Below are positions 1 through 8,128 of a stretch of DNA of 64,000 nt, one piece after another. How positions within the stretch are numbered: position 1 is the stretch's first letter; each line of letters opens with the position of its first letter. Under the pieces are notes generated by a model. That model saw only the letters and a program-made list of their open reading frames with translations, had not been told where the DNA came from and did not search any database. The stretch comes from Lachnospiraceae bacterium (lineage in GTDB: Bacteria; Bacillota; Clostridia; Lachnospirales; Lachnospiraceae). The DNA lies in NCBI GenBank assembly GCA_023664345.1, contig JAMPFQ010000004.1, positions 90,184 to 154,183 of the forward strand, read 5' to 3'. A program made the translations under genes and the position numbers.

Positions 1-325
1 GCTGAAAAATTCTTCCGGGCATTTCCGTTCCGAGACTGTTTTTTCCCATTCCAGTTCCGTCTCTTCTCTTCAATGCCCCTTCAGGGGAAAAATTTTTCAG
101 CTGAAAAACACACAGCTGAAAAATTCTTCCGGGCATTTCCGTTCCGAGACTGTTTTTTCCCATTCCAGTCCCGTCTCTGCACTTCAATGCCCCTTGCGGG
201 GAAGAAATTTCCATCTGCATAATTCGCAGCCGGAAATTCCTTCCGGGCATTTCCGTTCCGAGACTGTTTTTTCCCATTCAATTGCTGTTTACAGCAATTT
301 GTTCCGATCTCTGCACTTCTGCACC
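1..325 (-). repeat. 114-bp tandem repeat, about three copies
   Basis: Three copies start at 1, 115 and 229, an exact 114-bp period. The core reads TTCCGGGCATTTCCGTTCCG and then GAGACTGTTTTTTCCCATTC on the plus strand. The array probably continues beyond the window edge. On the minus strand, the direction of the RNA ligase gene, each unit contains an inverted repeat. Near 91-131 it is AATTTTTCAGCTG facing CAGCTGAAAAATT; near 205-240 the arms have changed to AATTTCC..CTGC facing GCAG..GGAAATT, so pairing survives a sequence change. The third unit carries AATTGCTG facing CAGCAATT. Because 114 is 38 codons, one frame also stays open across units, so a coding repeat cannot be excluded. Confidence 0.85.
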
Positions 326-1114
326 TCACCCAAACAGATTCACTCCGTCTGCCAGGCGGTTTGCTATGATCGGACGGTTTACCCAATGGCTCTCTGAATC
401 CAGAATGGTGTTGAGAAAAGATCCTCTGACAAATTTCAGGCGGTCGGTTACATAGTCACCGTCTTCCACCTTGATATAAATCCCTTCCATGATCCCTGTC
501 AGATCTGTCTGGCGGATCGCCGGTTCAGGATCCACCCCGCTCTTTTGGCATTGTGCGCGGAATCTTGTTTCCGGCTCCTTTGAGATGAACAGGCTGGAGC
601 CTATCCATTGTCCGATGTCGCCTAAGGTCTCACATTCTCCTTCCGCCAGCACCCTGACAGATCGTATAAAGGGCGCTTCCTGCAAAAACTCCCTGCGCCT
701 GCGGGTCGAGAAGAAGCATCTTTCTTCTTTGTCAAAGATATCAAATTCCATAAAATAGTGGGGCAGCCGGTCATAAAATACAGTATGTTTCGCGTACAGC
801 CATTCGCCATACATCACATACCTGTCTCCCAGCAGCTGTCGCAGCCTGTCTTCAAAGCAGCCTGCCCAAAGCTTGAACAGGTCAAACTGGCGCTCCCCGT
901 AACCGCCGTTCAGGAAATGTCCGCGGCTCTGCAGATACATTTTCCCATCTCCGCCGAAACTGATGCCGCAGTTTGCGCCGTCCACTTTTTCTTCCAGGAC
1001 TAAATACTTTCCCTGTATTTCCTTTAATTTTACACATTTCAGATCCTCGTCACCCAGCTGCTCCCTGGAACCCTCCAGATGCCTGGTCCTCGGATATTTA
1101 AAAATCTGTTCCAT
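326..1114 (-). CDS. RNA ligase family protein (Rnl2-like nucleotidyltransferase)
   Basis: A 262-aa protein with the motifs of ATP-dependent RNA ligases (PF09414-like). Motif I is LEEKVDGAN with the adenylated lysine near residue 43. A motif III-like stretch is YGEWLYAKHTVFYD, motif IV is MEGIYIKVED and motif V is RLKFVRG. Such enzymes seal 5'-phosphate/3'-OH RNA ends through a ligase-AMP intermediate; the natural substrate is unknown. I chose ATG at 1114 because GAGGAG lies 6 bases upstream; a GTG sits one codon earlier. No kinase/phosphatase partner is adjacent. The gene is bracketed by repeat sequence: the 114-bp array follows its 3' end and a partial copy of the same repeat forms its leader. 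A consensus promoter at 1433-1461 points towards it. Confidence 0.85.
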   Translation of the reverse strand: MEQIFKYPRTRHLEGSREQLGDEDLKCVKLKEIQGKYLVLEEKVDGANCGISFGGDGKMYLQSRGHFLNGGYGERQFDLFKLWAGCFEDRLRQLLGDRYVMYGEWLYAKHTVFYDRLPHYFMEFDIFDKEERCFFSTRRRREFLQEAPFIRSVRVLAEGECETLGDIGQWIGSSLFISKEPETRFRAQCQKSGVDPEPAIRQTDLTGIMEGIYIKVEDGDYVTDRLKFVRGSFLNTILDSESHWVNRPIIANRLADGVNLFG

Positions 1115-1127
1115 CACAATCTCCTCG

Positions 1128-1160
1128 ATTCCAGTTCCGCTCTCTTCACTTCAATGCAAC
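1128..1160 (-). repeat. Partial copy of the 114-bp repeat in the RNA ligase leader
   Basis: The plus-strand sequence ATTCCAGTTCCGCTCTCTTC followed by ACTTCAATGC closely matches the segment of the tandem repeat near 49-76 and 163-191. It ends just upstream of the ribosome binding site of the RNA ligase gene, so the ligase lies between homologous sequences in the same orientation. One end of this copy coincides with the stop codon of the small open frame at 1151-1391. Confidence 0.7.
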
Positions 1161-1391
1161 AAAAAAAGCTGCGAAAGAATATCTTCCACAGCGTACACAA
1201 ACAAAATACCGCGCCTGTCGGCAAAGGCTGCCGCCCGGCGGTACATCATTCTCTGTTTATATTTGGAGAAACTCCACGCTGCTCTGATATCCCAATTTTT
1301 TATACACAAAACTTCAGCCACTGTCTGCCACTCCCTGACTCCGGTGCCTGCAATGTTATCTGTATTTATTTGTCGGAATATAGCATTACAT
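1151..1391 (-). pseudogene. Small ORF, frame broken immediately after its ATG
   Basis: AAAGGAG lies 6 bases before an ATG at 1391-1389, but the next codon is TAA. The following frame is open for about 78 codons and reads like a real protein (REWQTVAEVLCIKN, AAWSFSKYKQRMMYRRAAAF, FVYAVEDILSQLF). Removing one base after ATG would give a continuous 79-aa product. No family is recognised. It sits between a consensus promoter at 1433-1461 and the RNA ligase gene. Either it is a one-base frameshift pseudogene, or the AUG-UAA start-stop is a regulatory leader and the similarity to a protein is accidental. Confidence 0.5.
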
Positions 1392-1432
1392 GGGGAACTC
1401 CTTTCACAACCCGGTTTCTTTTACCGTTTTTT

Positions 1433-1461
1433 ACTATAGCATCCGGCATGGGCTTTGTCAA
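1433..1461 (-). promoter_or_regulatory. Sigma-A type promoter towards the RNA ligase region
   Basis: On the minus strand TTGACA (1461-1456), a 17-base spacer and TATAGT (1438-1433) form a near-perfect consensus. It overlaps the last codon of the TatD gene and would drive the small ORF at 1391 and the RNA ligase. Confidence 0.8.
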
Positions 1462-2234
1462 GGCTGAATGCGATACAGTTCATGAGCGTTTTTCCACACG
1501 ATCCGCCGCACTTCTTCCTCGGAAATACCCTTGATCTGCGCCAGGGCTTCCACTACATAGGAAATAAAGATGGAACAGTTACGCTTTCCGCGATAGGGAA
1601 CGGGCGCCAGATAAGGACAGTCCGTCTCCAGTACGATACGTTCCATGGGAACATACTCCGCCACTTCCACCATCTTTTTCGCGTTTTTGAAGGTCAGCAC
1701 GCCGCCGATCCCGATATAAAATCCCATGTCAAGAAAAGTCCTTGCGGTCTCCTTTGTATAAGAAAAACAATGGATCACGCCGCCAATCTCCCGGCACTTT
1801 TCCGCAGTCATGATATCCACCGTATCCTTTGCCGCGTCCCTGGAATGGATCACTACCGGCTTTTCGCATTCCCTGGCCAGATCCAGCTGCCTTACGAACC
1901 ATTTTTTCTGTATGTCATGTTCCGGCTCATCCCAATAATAATCCAGGCCGATCTCTCCCACCGCCACGCATTTCTCATACCGGCACTGTTTACGGAGCCA
2001 GTCAATGGACTCTTCCGTCAGTTCCGCCGTATCGCCGGGGTGCACTCCCAGGGCACAATATATATAATCATACTGCTCCGCCAATGCTCTCGCCGCCTTG
2101 CAGGAAGCAAGGCTGGAACCCACATCCACCACTTTTCCGACGCCATCCATGGGAAGCGCCTGCAGCAGTTCTTCTCTGTCCCCGTCAAATGACCTGTCAT
2201 CATAATGGGCATGGGTGTCAAATATTTCTGTCAT
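1458..2234 (-). CDS. TatD family metal-dependent hydrolase/DNase
   Basis: A 258-aa amidohydrolase-fold protein of the TatD/YcfH family (PF01026). Metal ligands are visible as THAHYD (His8, His10), VGEIGLDYYW, VVIHSRDA, VIHCFS and LETDCPYLAP. Family members are cytosolic 3'-5' exonucleases acting on DNA or RNA; the precise substrate here is not known. ATG at 2234 is chosen over a start 17 codons upstream because GGAGG lies 7 bases before it and the family begins at the metal-binding strand. It follows the histidine phosphatase gene on the same strand after about 80 bases, so the two are probably co-transcribed. Confidence 0.93.
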   Translation of the reverse strand: MTEIFDTHAHYDDRSFDGDREELLQALPMDGVGKVVDVGSSLASCKAARALAEQYDYIYCALGVHPGDTAELTEESIDWLRKQCRYEKCVAVGEIGLDYYWDEPEHDIQKKWFVRQLDLARECEKPVVIHSRDAAKDTVDIMTAEKCREIGGVIHCFSYTKETARTFLDMGFYIGIGGVLTFKNAKKMVEVAEYVPMERIVLETDCPYLAPVPYRGKRNCSIFISYVVEALAQIKGISEEEVRRIVWKNAHELYRIQP

Positions 2235-2317
2235 GACTAACCTCCATACAATCATCCCTGATCCGGTATCCCGCTTCCCAGCCATATCGCCTGCAGGGAT
2301 CGCTTTTCTCCGTGCAT

Positions 2318-2947
2318 TTACGGTCTTCCGTTCACCGGATCCCCGTAATACACCCTGCTTTCCTCTACAACCTTAAGCAGCCCCGCTTCCAGCGACAGGA
2401 TGGACACCGCGCAGTTAGGCAGGCTGATGCGCCAGAAATCCTTTAACGGCGTCCCCAGGACCGCGTTCAGAAGGCTTCGGTTAAAAGCGCCATGGGCCAC
2501 GATCAGCAATGTATCACACTTCCCCTCCAGGGGCAGTACTTTTTCCTGCAGAAAGCCATGCCCCCTCTCCGCCACCTGGGCAAAGGACTCCGCTCCCTCC
2601 GGCGGAATATAAAGGTCAGGTTTACAGAAGAAATCATGCAAAGGATCCTCCGGGTTCCGCTTTGCGGCGTCAAAGCAAATCCCCTCGTTGGTCCCGAAGT
2701 TGATCTCTTTCAGCCGCGCATCCGTATAAAGCGGCGTTTTCCTGTCCCCAAGGATGATTCTCGCCGTCTCCTGCGCCCTGCCCAGAGGAGAACAGAACGC
2801 TATATCAAAAGACACGTCCGCCAGCGCCTCCGCCGTTTTGACCGCCAGTTCTCTCCCGTATTCATTCAGGGGAATGTCACTCTGCCCCTGCAGGCGCCTC
2901 GCTTTATTCCAGTCCGTTTCTCCATGCCTCATCAAGTATATCTGCAT
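2318..2947 (-). CDS. Histidine phosphatase family protein (phosphoglycerate mutase-like)
   Basis: A 209-aa protein starting IYLMRHGETDWN. The RHG motif holds the catalytic His8 that becomes phosphorylated, and VAHGAFNR near residue 150 gives the second active-site histidine. Length and motifs fit the cofactor-dependent PGM/phosphatase branch (PF00300), which includes GpmB/CobC-like broad phosphatases. The substrate cannot be deduced. It is the first gene of a minus-strand pair with TatD and is divergent from the gene at 3079; the 131 bases between hold the promoters of both. Confidence 0.92.
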   Translation of the reverse strand: MQIYLMRHGETDWNKARRLQGQSDIPLNEYGRELAVKTAEALADVSFDIAFCSPLGRAQETARIILGDRKTPLYTDARLKEINFGTNEGICFDAAKRNPEDPLHDFFCKPDLYIPPEGAESFAQVAERGHGFLQEKVLPLEGKCDTLLIVAHGAFNRSLLNAVLGTPLKDFWRISLPNCAVSILSLEAGLLKVVEESRVYYGDPVNGRP

Positions 2948-3019
2948 CTTTCCTCACCAACATTCTGTTTTCTGCCTATAATATTATCACACGGCAAAGA
3001 CATTCTCAACACAATATTG

Positions 3020-3048
3020 TTGTCTTTCCCTAAAGCATATGCTATACT
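3020..3048 (+). promoter_or_regulatory. Promoter of the 3079 gene
   Basis: TTGTCT (3020-3025), a 17-base spacer and TATACT (3043-3048), about 30 bases before the start codon at 3079. Confidence 0.55.
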
Positions 3049-3078
3049 CACAATATCGTCAGCCGGGGAGGGAACGCA

Positions 3079-3525
3079 ATGGACAGGACTCTGGAAACAA
3101 TAGACAGGCTACTTGAACAGCCATGTTATGTAATAGACTTTTTACCGGAAAAAGTTCCCAAAAACTCTGACGGACAGTTCTTTGAGGTTGAATCCTATTT
3201 ATTAAACGGCAAAAAGCATTCGGAAATCAAAGACCGCTTTGCCAATGTCATTTTAAAATTGATGTGCTATTACCACGTTTCCGTCTGGCAGAATGGTTTC
3301 ATTGACCGCCCCGGACCGGAAATGATCGTTGAAATAATCCGCAATACCGCAGCTGACCGTTCCGACACACTGAACATTTTATTCCCTGACGAAGACGCCC
3401 TGCTGGTCTTTGATCAGGACAGCTTGAATTTATCCCTGTATCATCCCGATGAGCGCATGCAAGCGCTTGCGGAAAAGATCGCTTTATCGGAAAATCTGTT
3501 CTTCTGGCGGTCGGAAAGTCAATAA
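3079..3525 (+). CDS. Conserved hypothetical protein
   Basis: A 148-aa soluble protein without a signal peptide or membrane segment. It begins with a helix ending LEQPCYVIDFLPEKVP and ends with a DEALLVFDQDSLN-like strand region. I do not recognise a named domain. GGGGAGG lies upstream of the ATG. The acetyltransferase gene follows 38 bases downstream on the same strand, so the pair is likely an operon served by the promoter at 3020-3048. Confidence 0.75.
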   Translation: MDRTLETIDRLLEQPCYVIDFLPEKVPKNSDGQFFEVESYLLNGKKHSEIKDRFANVILKLMCYYHVSVWQNGFIDRPGPEMIVEIIRNTAADRSDTLNILFPDEDALLVFDQDSLNLSLYHPDERMQALAEKIALSENLFFWRSESQ

Positions 3526-3563
3526 CTGCACTGAAAAAGTCAAATCCGGGAGGTTCCTGTATC

Positions 3564-4085
3564 ATGCACAATATTACGATCCAGACAGAACGGCTGCTGT
3601 TGCGCCCGCTGACAGTTGCAGACGCAGAAGAAGTATTTGAATGGACGGGCGACGAACGCGTGACAAAATACATGTGCTACAACACATACCATTCCGTGGA
3701 ACAGGTCGCGGAATGGCTCAAGAGCACCGAAACAGATACCAAAGAATATCTGTTCGGTTTTGTGAGGACAGCTGATCGGAAACTGATCGGCAGCGGCAGT
3801 ATCGTCCCGGATGAAAAAAGAAACGGGTTCTGGAAATTCGGCTATAATTTCCGCCATGACTGCTGGGGGCACGGTTATGCCACGGAAGCCACAAAGGCCA
3901 TGATGCAGTACGCCTATGAAAATCTCGGAGTCAGGAATTTTGCCGCCAGCCATGCCGAGCCCAACAGGGCATCCGGCAATGTCATGGAAAAATGCGGGCT
4001 GCATTTTGTGGGCTACGGTGAGTTTCAGAAACTGGACGGAAGCTGCAAGATGCGCTCCATGGAATATGAAGTGCATCTTATGTGA
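3564..4085 (+). CDS. GNAT family N-acetyltransferase (RimJ/RimL type)
   Basis: A 173-aa single-domain acetyltransferase. The N-terminal strand TERLLLRPLTVADAEEVF and the acetyl-CoA binding region WGHGYATEATKAMMQYAYENLG are typical of the RimJ/RimL-like Acetyltransf_3 group, followed by NRASGNVMEKCGL. These enzymes transfer acetyl from acetyl-CoA to an N-terminal or small-molecule amine; the acceptor is unknown. AT content rises sharply after this gene, before the ATPase module. Confidence 0.9.
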   Translation: MHNITIQTERLLLRPLTVADAEEVFEWTGDERVTKYMCYNTYHSVEQVAEWLKSTETDTKEYLFGFVRTADRKLIGSGSIVPDEKRNGFWKFGYNFRHDCWGHGYATEATKAMMQYAYENLGVRNFAASHAEPNRASGNVMEKCGLHFVGYGEFQKLDGSCKMRSMEYEVHLM

Positions 4086-4365
4086 TCGATCCCGCAGGCG
4101 GTATGACTGTGTTCTGCTTTCCATCACCACAATTTGATCCTGGCTTTAACCATGCTGATTTTCTTGAAAGAATCACTAATGCATACCACAGGATTCAATG
4201 TGACGAAAAAATTTTGCAGATTAAGATATAAATTTTGCAGATAATTTGGTAATATATAAACTGAACAGAAAATCTCTTTGAAATTTGTATCAGGGAAAAA
4301 TTTCCGAGTTAAACAGTGTAATAAACCTGAGCAATCAGCAAATAGAATTTGGAGGTATCCATAAT

Positions 4366-5589
4366 ATGGGAAAAATACTTGGAATTGCAATAAAAAACTA
4401 TGGTTCCTTAAAAGACATAAAAATGGGAAAATTATTCAGCGATCAAACGGGAGATGAATTAGGCAATATGGTTGCGATCATCGGAGCAAGCGGGAACGGC
4501 AAGAGTACTCTCGCTGACGCATTTGGCTTTATCTCCGACTGCCTTTCTGCCGATGTTGAAACTGCCTGCGATGCAAATAATCGAGGTGGATATGATCATC
4601 TTGTTTCTCAAAATAGCAATGAGCCGATTCATTTTGAAATCTACTATAAAGAAACCTATACTTCGCGTCCTATCACGTATGAATTAACAATCGCAAAAGA
4701 CAAAATGGATAGACCCTATGTAAAAGAAGAACGTCTACGCCAACGCAGGATTGGGATCAAAAGAGGATGGCCACTTTCTTTTCTTTATCTCATAGATGGT
4801 AAAGGATATGCATTCGAGGGTGTTGAAGGCGGCCAGGACGAAGATGGCTCAATTGTTGGAGAAAAAAAAATTGTGGAACTTTCTGATACAAGAAAATTAG
4901 GAATTGTTACTTTAGGTGCGATGAAACAGTATTCTCGTATCGAAATGTTCCTTACTTTTTTAAAAAGTTGGTATCTTTGCTATTTTACACCTGATGCAGC
5001 GCGTCAAATTCAAACTGCTGCGCCTGTTCAATATTTAAACAAAACAGGCAGTAATTTGAATAATGTTGCTCAATATATGTATCGCGAGAACCCGGGAGAA
5101 TTTAAGAAAATCCTTGCAGATATTCAAACAAAGATTCCAAACATCACAAAAATAGAACCTGTCAAGCTGCAAAACGGACAAATGGTACTGGAATTTTGGC
5201 AGCAAGGATTTGATCAACCATTTTTTTCGCAGAGAATGTCCGATGGAACATTGAAACTGTTTGCTTATTATTTATTACTCCATGAGAAGAACCCCCGCCA
5301 ACTTGTTTTTGTTGAAGAACCTGAAAATGGTTTGTACCATCAATATCTTGCCAACCTGGCAATCGAAATGAAAAGGAATGTTGGTACAGGCTTTTTGAAG
5401 CAGCTGTTTGTTACAACGCACAGCCCCTTTTTCGTGAATGCATTATCTCCAGATCAAGTATGGGTTCTCGAAAAAGATACAAATGGTTTTTCAACCGCAA
5501 AGCAAGCTGCGAGTTATGACTTTGTTAAAGAACTTGTTGATGAGGGCGCCTCCATGGGAGACCTTTGGTATAGCAAATACTTTGGTTAG
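4366..5589 (+). CDS. AAA family ATPase of a putative defence pair
   Basis: A 407-aa ABC/SMC-like ATPase of the OLD/AAA_15-21 group. Walker A is GASGNGKST (residues 40-48), Walker B is LVFVEEPENGL (about 311-321) and the switch histidine lies in TTHSP (about 350-354). No membrane segment or fused nuclease is present. ATG 4366 follows TTTGGAGG; an in-frame ATG 27 codons upstream lacks a binding site. The next gene, 15 bases downstream, encodes a TOPRIM-like DUF4276 protein. ATPase plus separate TOPRIM protein is the architecture of PARIS (AriA/AriB) and two-gene OLD-like defence systems. The module is AT-rich against its left neighbours, which suggests transfer. The defence role is inferred. 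Confidence 0.85.
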   Translation: MGKILGIAIKNYGSLKDIKMGKLFSDQTGDELGNMVAIIGASGNGKSTLADAFGFISDCLSADVETACDANNRGGYDHLVSQNSNEPIHFEIYYKETYTSRPITYELTIAKDKMDRPYVKEERLRQRRIGIKRGWPLSFLYLIDGKGYAFEGVEGGQDEDGSIVGEKKIVELSDTRKLGIVTLGAMKQYSRIEMFLTFLKSWYLCYFTPDAARQIQTAAPVQYLNKTGSNLNNVAQYMYRENPGEFKKILADIQTKIPNITKIEPVKLQNGQMVLEFWQQGFDQPFFSQRMSDGTLKLFAYYLLLHEKNPRQLVFVEEPENGLYHQYLANLAIEMKRNVGTGFLKQLFVTTHSPFFVNALSPDQVWVLEKDTNGFSTAKQAASYDFVKELVDEGASMGDLWYSKYFG

Positions 5590-5604
5590 GGGAGGGAAGA
5601 AATT

Positions 5605-6264
5605 ATGCATTTCCAATTCTTGATCGAAGATCAATCAGGTGCTGCCTTAATCGAAATACTTATGCAAAAGATTTCTTTGACAAATAGGACAATAACCTAT
5701 AACTGTAAGTCGTTCAAAGGACTTGGAGGCTTTACAAAGAAAAACACAGTAAAGGAAACCAAAAGCGGAAAATTGCTTAACGATCTGGCAACATATCTAC
5801 GTGGGTTTAATAAAAGCTTTCAATATATCCCAGCTGTAATTATTGTGGTACTTGATAACGATACTCGTAATACAGAAGAGTTTCTTACCGAGTTAAACCG
5901 AGTTGCCCAGCAGAACATGATTACTGTGGATTATGTTTTTTGCATTGCAGTTGAAGAAATGGAGGCATGGTTGTTGGGGGATGAGGTCGCTGTTTTGACT
6001 GCTTATCCTTTAGCAAAAATCCAGCTACTGCATACCTATGTACAAGATAGTATCTGTGGTACTTGGGAAGTTCTTGCAGATGTGATCTATCCGGGCGGAG
6101 CATCAAAGATGAAAAAGGAATGTCCTACATACACTGAGATAGGCAATTGCAAAAGTGAATGGGCTCAGAAAATAGGCTGTCACATGGATATAGCAAATAA
6201 TAACTCACCCAGTTTCAACCATTTCATAGCAGAAATTACCAAGCGTTTATCTATTGTCCTTTGA
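5605..6264 (+). CDS. DUF4276/TOPRIM-like partner of the AAA ATPase
   Basis: A 219-aa protein. Its start HFQFLIEDQSG places an acidic residue (Glu8) at the end of the first strand. IIVVLDNDTRN (Asp84, Asp86) gives a DxD motif, and CIAVEEMEAWLLGD follows at about 113-126. This E...DxD pattern plus EEMEAWL is characteristic of DUF4276 and related TOPRIM-fold nucleases. It starts 15 bases after the ATPase stop behind GGGGAGG, so the two are co-expressed. By analogy with AriB and OLD nucleases it could be the effector that cleaves nucleic acid when the ATPase senses phage; this is not shown by sequence alone. Confidence 0.78.
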   Translation: MHFQFLIEDQSGAALIEILMQKISLTNRTITYNCKSFKGLGGFTKKNTVKETKSGKLLNDLATYLRGFNKSFQYIPAVIIVVLDNDTRNTEEFLTELNRVAQQNMITVDYVFCIAVEEMEAWLLGDEVAVLTAYPLAKIQLLHTYVQDSICGTWEVLADVIYPGGASKMKKECPTYTEIGNCKSEWAQKIGCHMDIANNNSPSFNHFIAEITKRLSIVL

Positions 6265-6311
6265 CTATCTACAAAAGACGTGAATGACGTGAACTACTAT
6301 TTTGTGTCAAT

Positions 6312-6449
6312 TTAAACCGTTGAGTACTGACCTAAATCTTTTGCACATTTGTATCTTGTTCCAAAAGCATACCACATGCCATTGTCGGTTGTGCACTCTT
6401 TAGCATAACCGTTCAACGGCTTGTCGCCATGCAGTTCTTGGCAACGCCC
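6312..6449 (-). pseudogene. C-terminal coding fragment in the gap after the ATPase module
   Basis: The 244-base gap between the module and the sirtuin holds no full gene. On the minus strand one frame after an in-frame TGA reads CQELHGDKPLNGYAKECTTD and then NGMWYAFGTRYKC, ending in TAA at 6312. Its composition (aromatics, paired cysteines) looks like the end of a real protein, but I do not recognise the family and there is no start. Confidence 0.3.
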
Positions 6450-6508
6450 TCATCTAACAGGATCATACTGATTCTGGATATTTTTATGCCGAAGATGCTA
6501 TTTTATAA

Positions 6509-7348
6509 TCATCTTAAAGCTTCACTGATATCTCCGCAGATGCACACAGACTGTCCCTTTATGTCATAAGGGCTGTCTGCTTCTCTATAGTTAATACAGG
6601 CGTAGACTGCCCTGTTGTTTTCCGCCGTCAGTCTCCAGAAAGGATACTTGATGATGCCGGGAGTGTTATACCCAACTCCCAGTTCCAGATACAGCACTTT
6701 CAAATCTCCCCTTGTCCGCAGGAAATTACTGTAGCGCTCCGCCGCCAAATGCCAGCCCTTGTCCTCCACAAATGTGCTGTCAGCACGCAAGTTCATGGTA
6801 AAAGGCTTTCCACACCTAGGGCAGTAGGGAACTAATTCTGACGGCACTGTCATTTTAAGCTTTACCCCTTCAGGAAGAATCAATCCGCCTGTTTCATCAA
6901 TCACATAGCCCTGTGCCTCGACCATCCTGCGAATCAGATTCTCGTTGTCATAAGTTTCCTTATAACAGGGCTCGCCACACTGGAACAGCCCGTAATCTTC
7001 CTGGGTATAAAATAAGCGCTTCTTATCAAATCCTGCCTTTTGGAAACAGTGATCCACATTGGTGGTAATGACGAAGTGATCCTTATCCTTCATCAATTCC
7101 AGAAGCTGCTCATAGACCGGCCTTGAAGCGTTCATATACCGATTGATATAGATGTAGCGGCTCCAGTACTCCCAATGCTCTTCCAACGTCTGATAGGGAT
7201 AAAACCCGCCTGAGTACATATCGCGGAAATCATATTTTTCCGCAAAATCCGTAAAATATTTATGGAACCGTTCCCCAGAATACGTAAAACCTGCTGCTGT
7301 GGAAAGCCCCGCCCCCGCGCCGATCACCACCGCGTCCGCATTGCTCAA
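6509..7348 (-). CDS. SIR2 family protein, class M (SirTM)-like, start damaged or non-standard
   Basis: A 279-aa sirtuin-fold protein from a TTG start. NAD-binding GAGAGLSTAAGFTYSG lies at the N-terminus, then ITTNVDHCF and a CPRCG half zinc site, and YLELGVGYNTPG. The tyrosine/glycine-rich FTYSGERFHKYF pattern is that of macrodomain-linked SirTMs, which perform protein mono-ADP-ribosylation or deacylation in stress responses. A well-placed ATG at 7426 with GGAGG upstream is in frame, but TGA at 7402-7400 interrupts after eight codons. The codons between the stop and 7348 (KKYIDNAQLQRLRDAL) look like the genuine first helix. The gene is therefore either truncated or read from TTG. A matching macrodomain relic lies at 61695-61957. 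Confidence 0.75.
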   Translation of the reverse strand: MSNADAVVIGAGAGLSTAAGFTYSGERFHKYFTDFAEKYDFRDMYSGGFYPYQTLEEHWEYWSRYIYINRYMNASRPVYEQLLELMKDKDHFVITTNVDHCFQKAGFDKKRLFYTQEDYGLFQCGEPCYKETYDNENLIRRMVEAQGYVIDETGGLILPEGVKLKMTVPSELVPYCPRCGKPFTMNLRADSTFVEDKGWHLAAERYSNFLRTRGDLKVLYLELGVGYNTPGIIKYPFWRLTAENNRAVYACINYREADSPYDIKGQSVCICGDISEALR

Positions 7349-7633
7349 CGCATCCCGCAGACGCTGTAACTGCGCATTGTCGATATATTTCTTTTCTGAT
7401 CACATTTTCCGTACCTTTCCAAACATAAACAGTTACCTCCATCTTGATCTTCGAACGGATTTCCTTTTCGTATTTTCATTCTAATTCAAAATCCAGCGAA
7501 AAAAAGTATGCACAAAAAAGCAACTCTGTTACGTAAATGATACCTGCCAGGCAATCCGCTCTTGCTGATCCGCACAAAATAAGCTATCATATAAAAAGCG
7601 AATGTTGTATGCACCATTTACAGGAGGCGCAAA

Positions 7634-8128
7634 ATGAAGAGAGCGGACATCGCATCGAAAATGATCGACTTTTACCACGGCGATCTGCATGATGTAAACC
7701 ATTTTATCAAAGTACACTCTTTCGCCGCAATGATCGGAAAAATGGAAGGCCTGGACGATGAGACACAGGATATTCTGGAGACCGCCGCCATCGTACACGA
7801 TATCGCCTGCCCCTTATGCCGGGAAAAATACGGAAATGCCAGCGGGAAACATCAGGAAGAGGAGAGCGGACCGCTGCTTCTGGAATTTCTGGCAGAGTTT
7901 GAGCTCCCTGACCATGTCCTGCAGCGGGTCGCTTATCTGGTAACACATCATCACACCTATGCCAATGTGGACGGGCTTGACTACCAGATACTGCTGGAAG
8001 CGGATTTCCTGGTAAACGCCGGGGAATCGGAAGCCTCTGCCAAATCCATAGAGGAGTTCCGCAGTAGGGTGTTCAAGACCGGAACAGGGCTTCATTTTCT
8101 CGATACAATCTATGGAGGCACGCCATGA
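7634..8128 (+). CDS. HD domain phosphohydrolase
   Basis: A 164-aa HD-superfamily protein. His28 begins the first metal helix (HFIKVHSFAAMIG), the HD doublet is His55-Asp56 (AAIVHDIACP), and VTHHHTYAN supplies the later histidines. Members are metal-dependent phosphohydrolases acting on nucleotides or phosphorylated small molecules; the substrate is unknown. AGGAGGCG precedes ATG. Its last codon overlaps the start of the truncated HxlR gene (ATGA), so the two were translationally coupled. Confidence 0.88.
   Translation: MKRADIASKMIDFYHGDLHDVNHFIKVHSFAAMIGKMEGLDDETQDILETAAIVHDIACPLCREKYGNASGKHQEEESGPLLLEFLAEFELPDHVLQRVAYLVTHHHTYANVDGLDYQILLEADFLVNAGESEASAKSIEEFRSRVFKTGTGLHFLDTIYGGTP

Noticed and set aside
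1..325. CRISPR array
   Set aside because: The period is 114 bases with most of the unit conserved; there are no short repeats separated by unique spacers and no cas genes.
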